Positions 62,112 to 64,000 of a stretch of 64,000 bases of DNA are shown here, piece by piece. Position numbers and translations under genes: made by a program. Below the pieces are notes generated by a model, which worked only from the letters and a program-made list of their open reading frames with translations, was not told where the DNA came from and ran no database searches. Source of the stretch: Tetrahymena elliotti 4EA (Eukaryota; Ciliophora; Oligohymenophorea; Hymenostomatida; Tetrahymenidae). The stretch's first letter is position 1. Every line of letters starts with the position of its first letter. The stretch covers positions 767,258 to 831,257 of the forward strand of contig JH720302.1 of NCBI GenBank assembly GCA_000231825.2, written 5' to 3'.

Positions 62112-64000
62112 ATGTAGAAAGATAATTTAGATGGATTAGAAGAATAGCTTAATGGATTGAACATACATGGACAAACTGGAGTTGTCTACGATTTAGAGCA
62201 GCTTAAACATAAATCAATAAGATAGCATGTTGAATGTCCAGCTAGACTTTAAAGCATATTTAATCATTTAACAACTTAAGGATTATTAAAATCACCTCTT
62301 GTTCATGTGATAGATAAGCTAAAACCAGCTGATAAGAAAATAGTAAAATATGCTCATGATGATCAATACATAGATTTTATAGAAGGAATGTGGCCAGACA
62401 AAACAAAGAAAAAAGAGATTTATATGCTTGATACATATTTTAATCAAAGTAGTAAAGAAGTAGCATATTTAGGTGTTGGAGGTGTTATAGAATCAGTAGA
62501 TAGAATCATTAGTAAGTAATGGAAGAATGCTTTCACTATTATTAGACCTCCTGGCCATCATTCTGGTGAATCTAAAGTATGCACAGGATTTTGCTTCTTT
62601 AACAATGTAGCTATAGCAGCAAAATATCTTTAAAATAATCATGGAGTTAAAAAGGTTCTAATATTTGACTGGGACATACATCATGGAGATGGAACCTAGC
62701 ACATTTTCAAGGATGATCCTAATGTTTTATTTGTATCCATGCATAGACATGATGATGGTAAATTTAAATATATTAGATTTTAGAAATAAATTTATATTTT
62801 GTACTCTAAATAGCAAGCTATCTTTAAAATTCAATATACCTATTGTTAATAATTTAACAAATATGTTTTTAATATTTAAACTATCATAATTCAATAAGAA
62901 AAAAACATTTTAATACATAAAATTATAGGTTCTTTTTATCCCTAAACCGGTTCAGTCACTAATAATGGTTCTGGAGAAGCCAAAGGTTTTAAGGTAAACA
63001 TCCCATGGGACATAGGATATAGCTAAAATGCTCTTACTGCAGGAACTGATGAGTACATTTACGCCTTCGAAAGAATTGCTTTTCCAATTATTTAAGAATT
63101 CAAGCCCGAGTTTATTTTAATATCTGCAGGTTTTGATTCCGCTGATGGTGATCCATTAGGTCAGTGTAAGCTCACATACGAAGGATATGCGTAATTAAAA
63201 AAATTCTACACTTATTGGAAAATAAAATAATCTCCTTTCAAAGCTTACTAAGTTTTAAAAAATATTAATTAAGATACAAATTTGTACTTTTAATTAACCT
63301 TTTAAAATCTTAAAACTAATTTTTTTATAAGCAAAATCTATTTTTTAGAGAGATAAATAAAATATCTAAATTTTGCTAATCCCATAAAATTAAATATTTA
63401 AGTTATTAGTTAAATATTAAGTCGTTACCAAAAAAATTTAAAAATCTCTAAAAAAAGAAACAACACTAGTAAATATTATTAAATAATGTAATCCTTTCAA
63501 ACATTCAAAAATAAAACAAAATAAGCTATTTTTAAATTTTGATTTATAATTAATTTCAATCTTACTAATTTTTTGTTTTAAAAAATTTCATAAAATAAAA
63601 AAATTATATTATATTTGAGAAATAGAGTAAAATATTAATAATTTATTTAAATCTCTAAAACAGATATCTAACTAGAAGATTAATGGATGTTACTAATGGT
63701 AGCAATATTTTAGTTGTATTAGAAGGAGGATATAACTTAGAAAGTATTAGTTGGGCAGCTGAATCTGTTCTTAGAACGTTAACAGGAGAAAGCTTCCCCT
63801 TAGAAAAAGGATAAAGGAAATTTAGTATATAGGAATTGAAAGATAAAATTTAACCAAATATTGTAGGATTTAATGCAGTAAAGCAATGTCTTAAAGAATA
63901 TGGATAATACTGGAAAATGCTAGGTGAGTTTGGAAATTAATTTGATAAATAAATGATAAGAAATGTTACTGAGACATCTTAGATATCTGCAGGCCATTAA
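62112..64000 (+). CDS. Class II histone deacetylase (3' end outside window)
   Basis: Zinc-dependent deacetylase of acetyl-lysine, most like class II (HDAC6/10-type) domains. It starts [20 protein letters not shown], then [20 protein letters not shown]. Catalytic marks are all present: [20 protein letters not shown] (HH pair), [24 protein letters not shown] (Zn-binding Asp and His), [20 protein letters not shown] (third Zn-binding Asp), and [10 protein letters not shown] (catalytic Tyr). Three exons in the window: 62112-62757, 62939-... (starts at 62929 by splice: 62929-63190) and 63664-64000, giving 415 codons still open at the edge. The introns are 171 and 473 nt. After the catalytic domain the frame continues ([20 protein letters not shown]), as in class II enzymes with C-terminal extensions. 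Activity on histones or tubulin cannot be told apart here. Confidence 0.9.

Noticed and set aside
62665..62889. 74-residue + strand frame inside the HDAC gene
   Set aside because: It is a shifted frame over exon 1 and the first intron. The HDAC frame is the conserved one.
1..64000. tRNA, 5S/large rRNA, CRISPR array, telomere repeat
   Set aside because: I looked for T-arm and B-box motifs, rRNA blocks, spaced repeats and runs of GGGGTT/CCCCAA. None was found.

Overview
This window comes from a ciliate nuclear genome that uses the Tetrahymena-type code: TAA and TAG read as glutamine and TGA is the only stop. The DNA is very AT-rich (roughly 80% by eye) with short GT..AG introns. With the standard code nearly every gene breaks into fragments. 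With the ciliate code, long frames appear that match known eukaryotic families (IFT81, DNAJC9, SLC44, SLC22-like MFS, bL33m, class II HDAC). A Tetrahymena or close relative is the best guess. I see no telomere repeat and no perfect chromosome-breakage site, so I cannot tell a macronuclear from a micronuclear origin.

Layout. Positions 1-2112 hold a repeated hairpin element and a decayed cysteine-rich (GCC2/GCC3-type) gene. A tiny mitochondrial ribosomal protein bL33m gene follows on the + strand (2622-2874). From 3923 to 36799 every recognisable gene is on the - strand: an SLC44 choline-transporter-like protein with a long N/Q-rich tail, IFT81, a DNAJC9-type J-protein, a TPX2-like protein, three related disordered proteins plus a pseudogene, and a coiled-coil protein with one PG-rich repeat. 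A strand switch lies at 36800-38087. Everything after it is on the + strand: an SLC22-like transporter, a 1,576-residue pseudokinase/TM/LRR-like protein, two small paralogous cysteine-rich surface proteins, a very large repetitive surface protein, and a class II histone deacetylase that runs off the right edge. A cysteine-rich surface-gene remnant on the - strand (about 50230-50860) is the exception.

The most unusual part is 19780-33880. Three genes there (19780-20826, 24742-26064, 31093-32307) encode otherwise disordered proteins that all end in the same module: a SILK-type motif (SILK or GILK) followed about 20 residues later by an RVxF-type motif (QVCF, KVSF, RVSF). Each is within 36 residues of the stop. 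This pairing is a known docking arrangement for protein phosphatase 1. The locus grew by a 6.4-7 kb tandem duplication whose junction falls inside one gene and left a pseudogene (27475-27855). One copy of the duplicated block also carries a GC-rich island of about 125 nt (23631-23756) that folds into a long stem-loop, is missing from the other copy, and looks like an orphan structured RNA or small inverted-repeat element.

The gene set mixes housekeeping, ciliary (IFT81, possibly the PG-repeat protein), mitotic/phosphatase-linked (TPX2-like, PP1-docking family) and cell-surface functions. Nothing suggests operons: genes are separated by about 0.5-4 kb of AT-rich DNA with no further coding signal that I could support.
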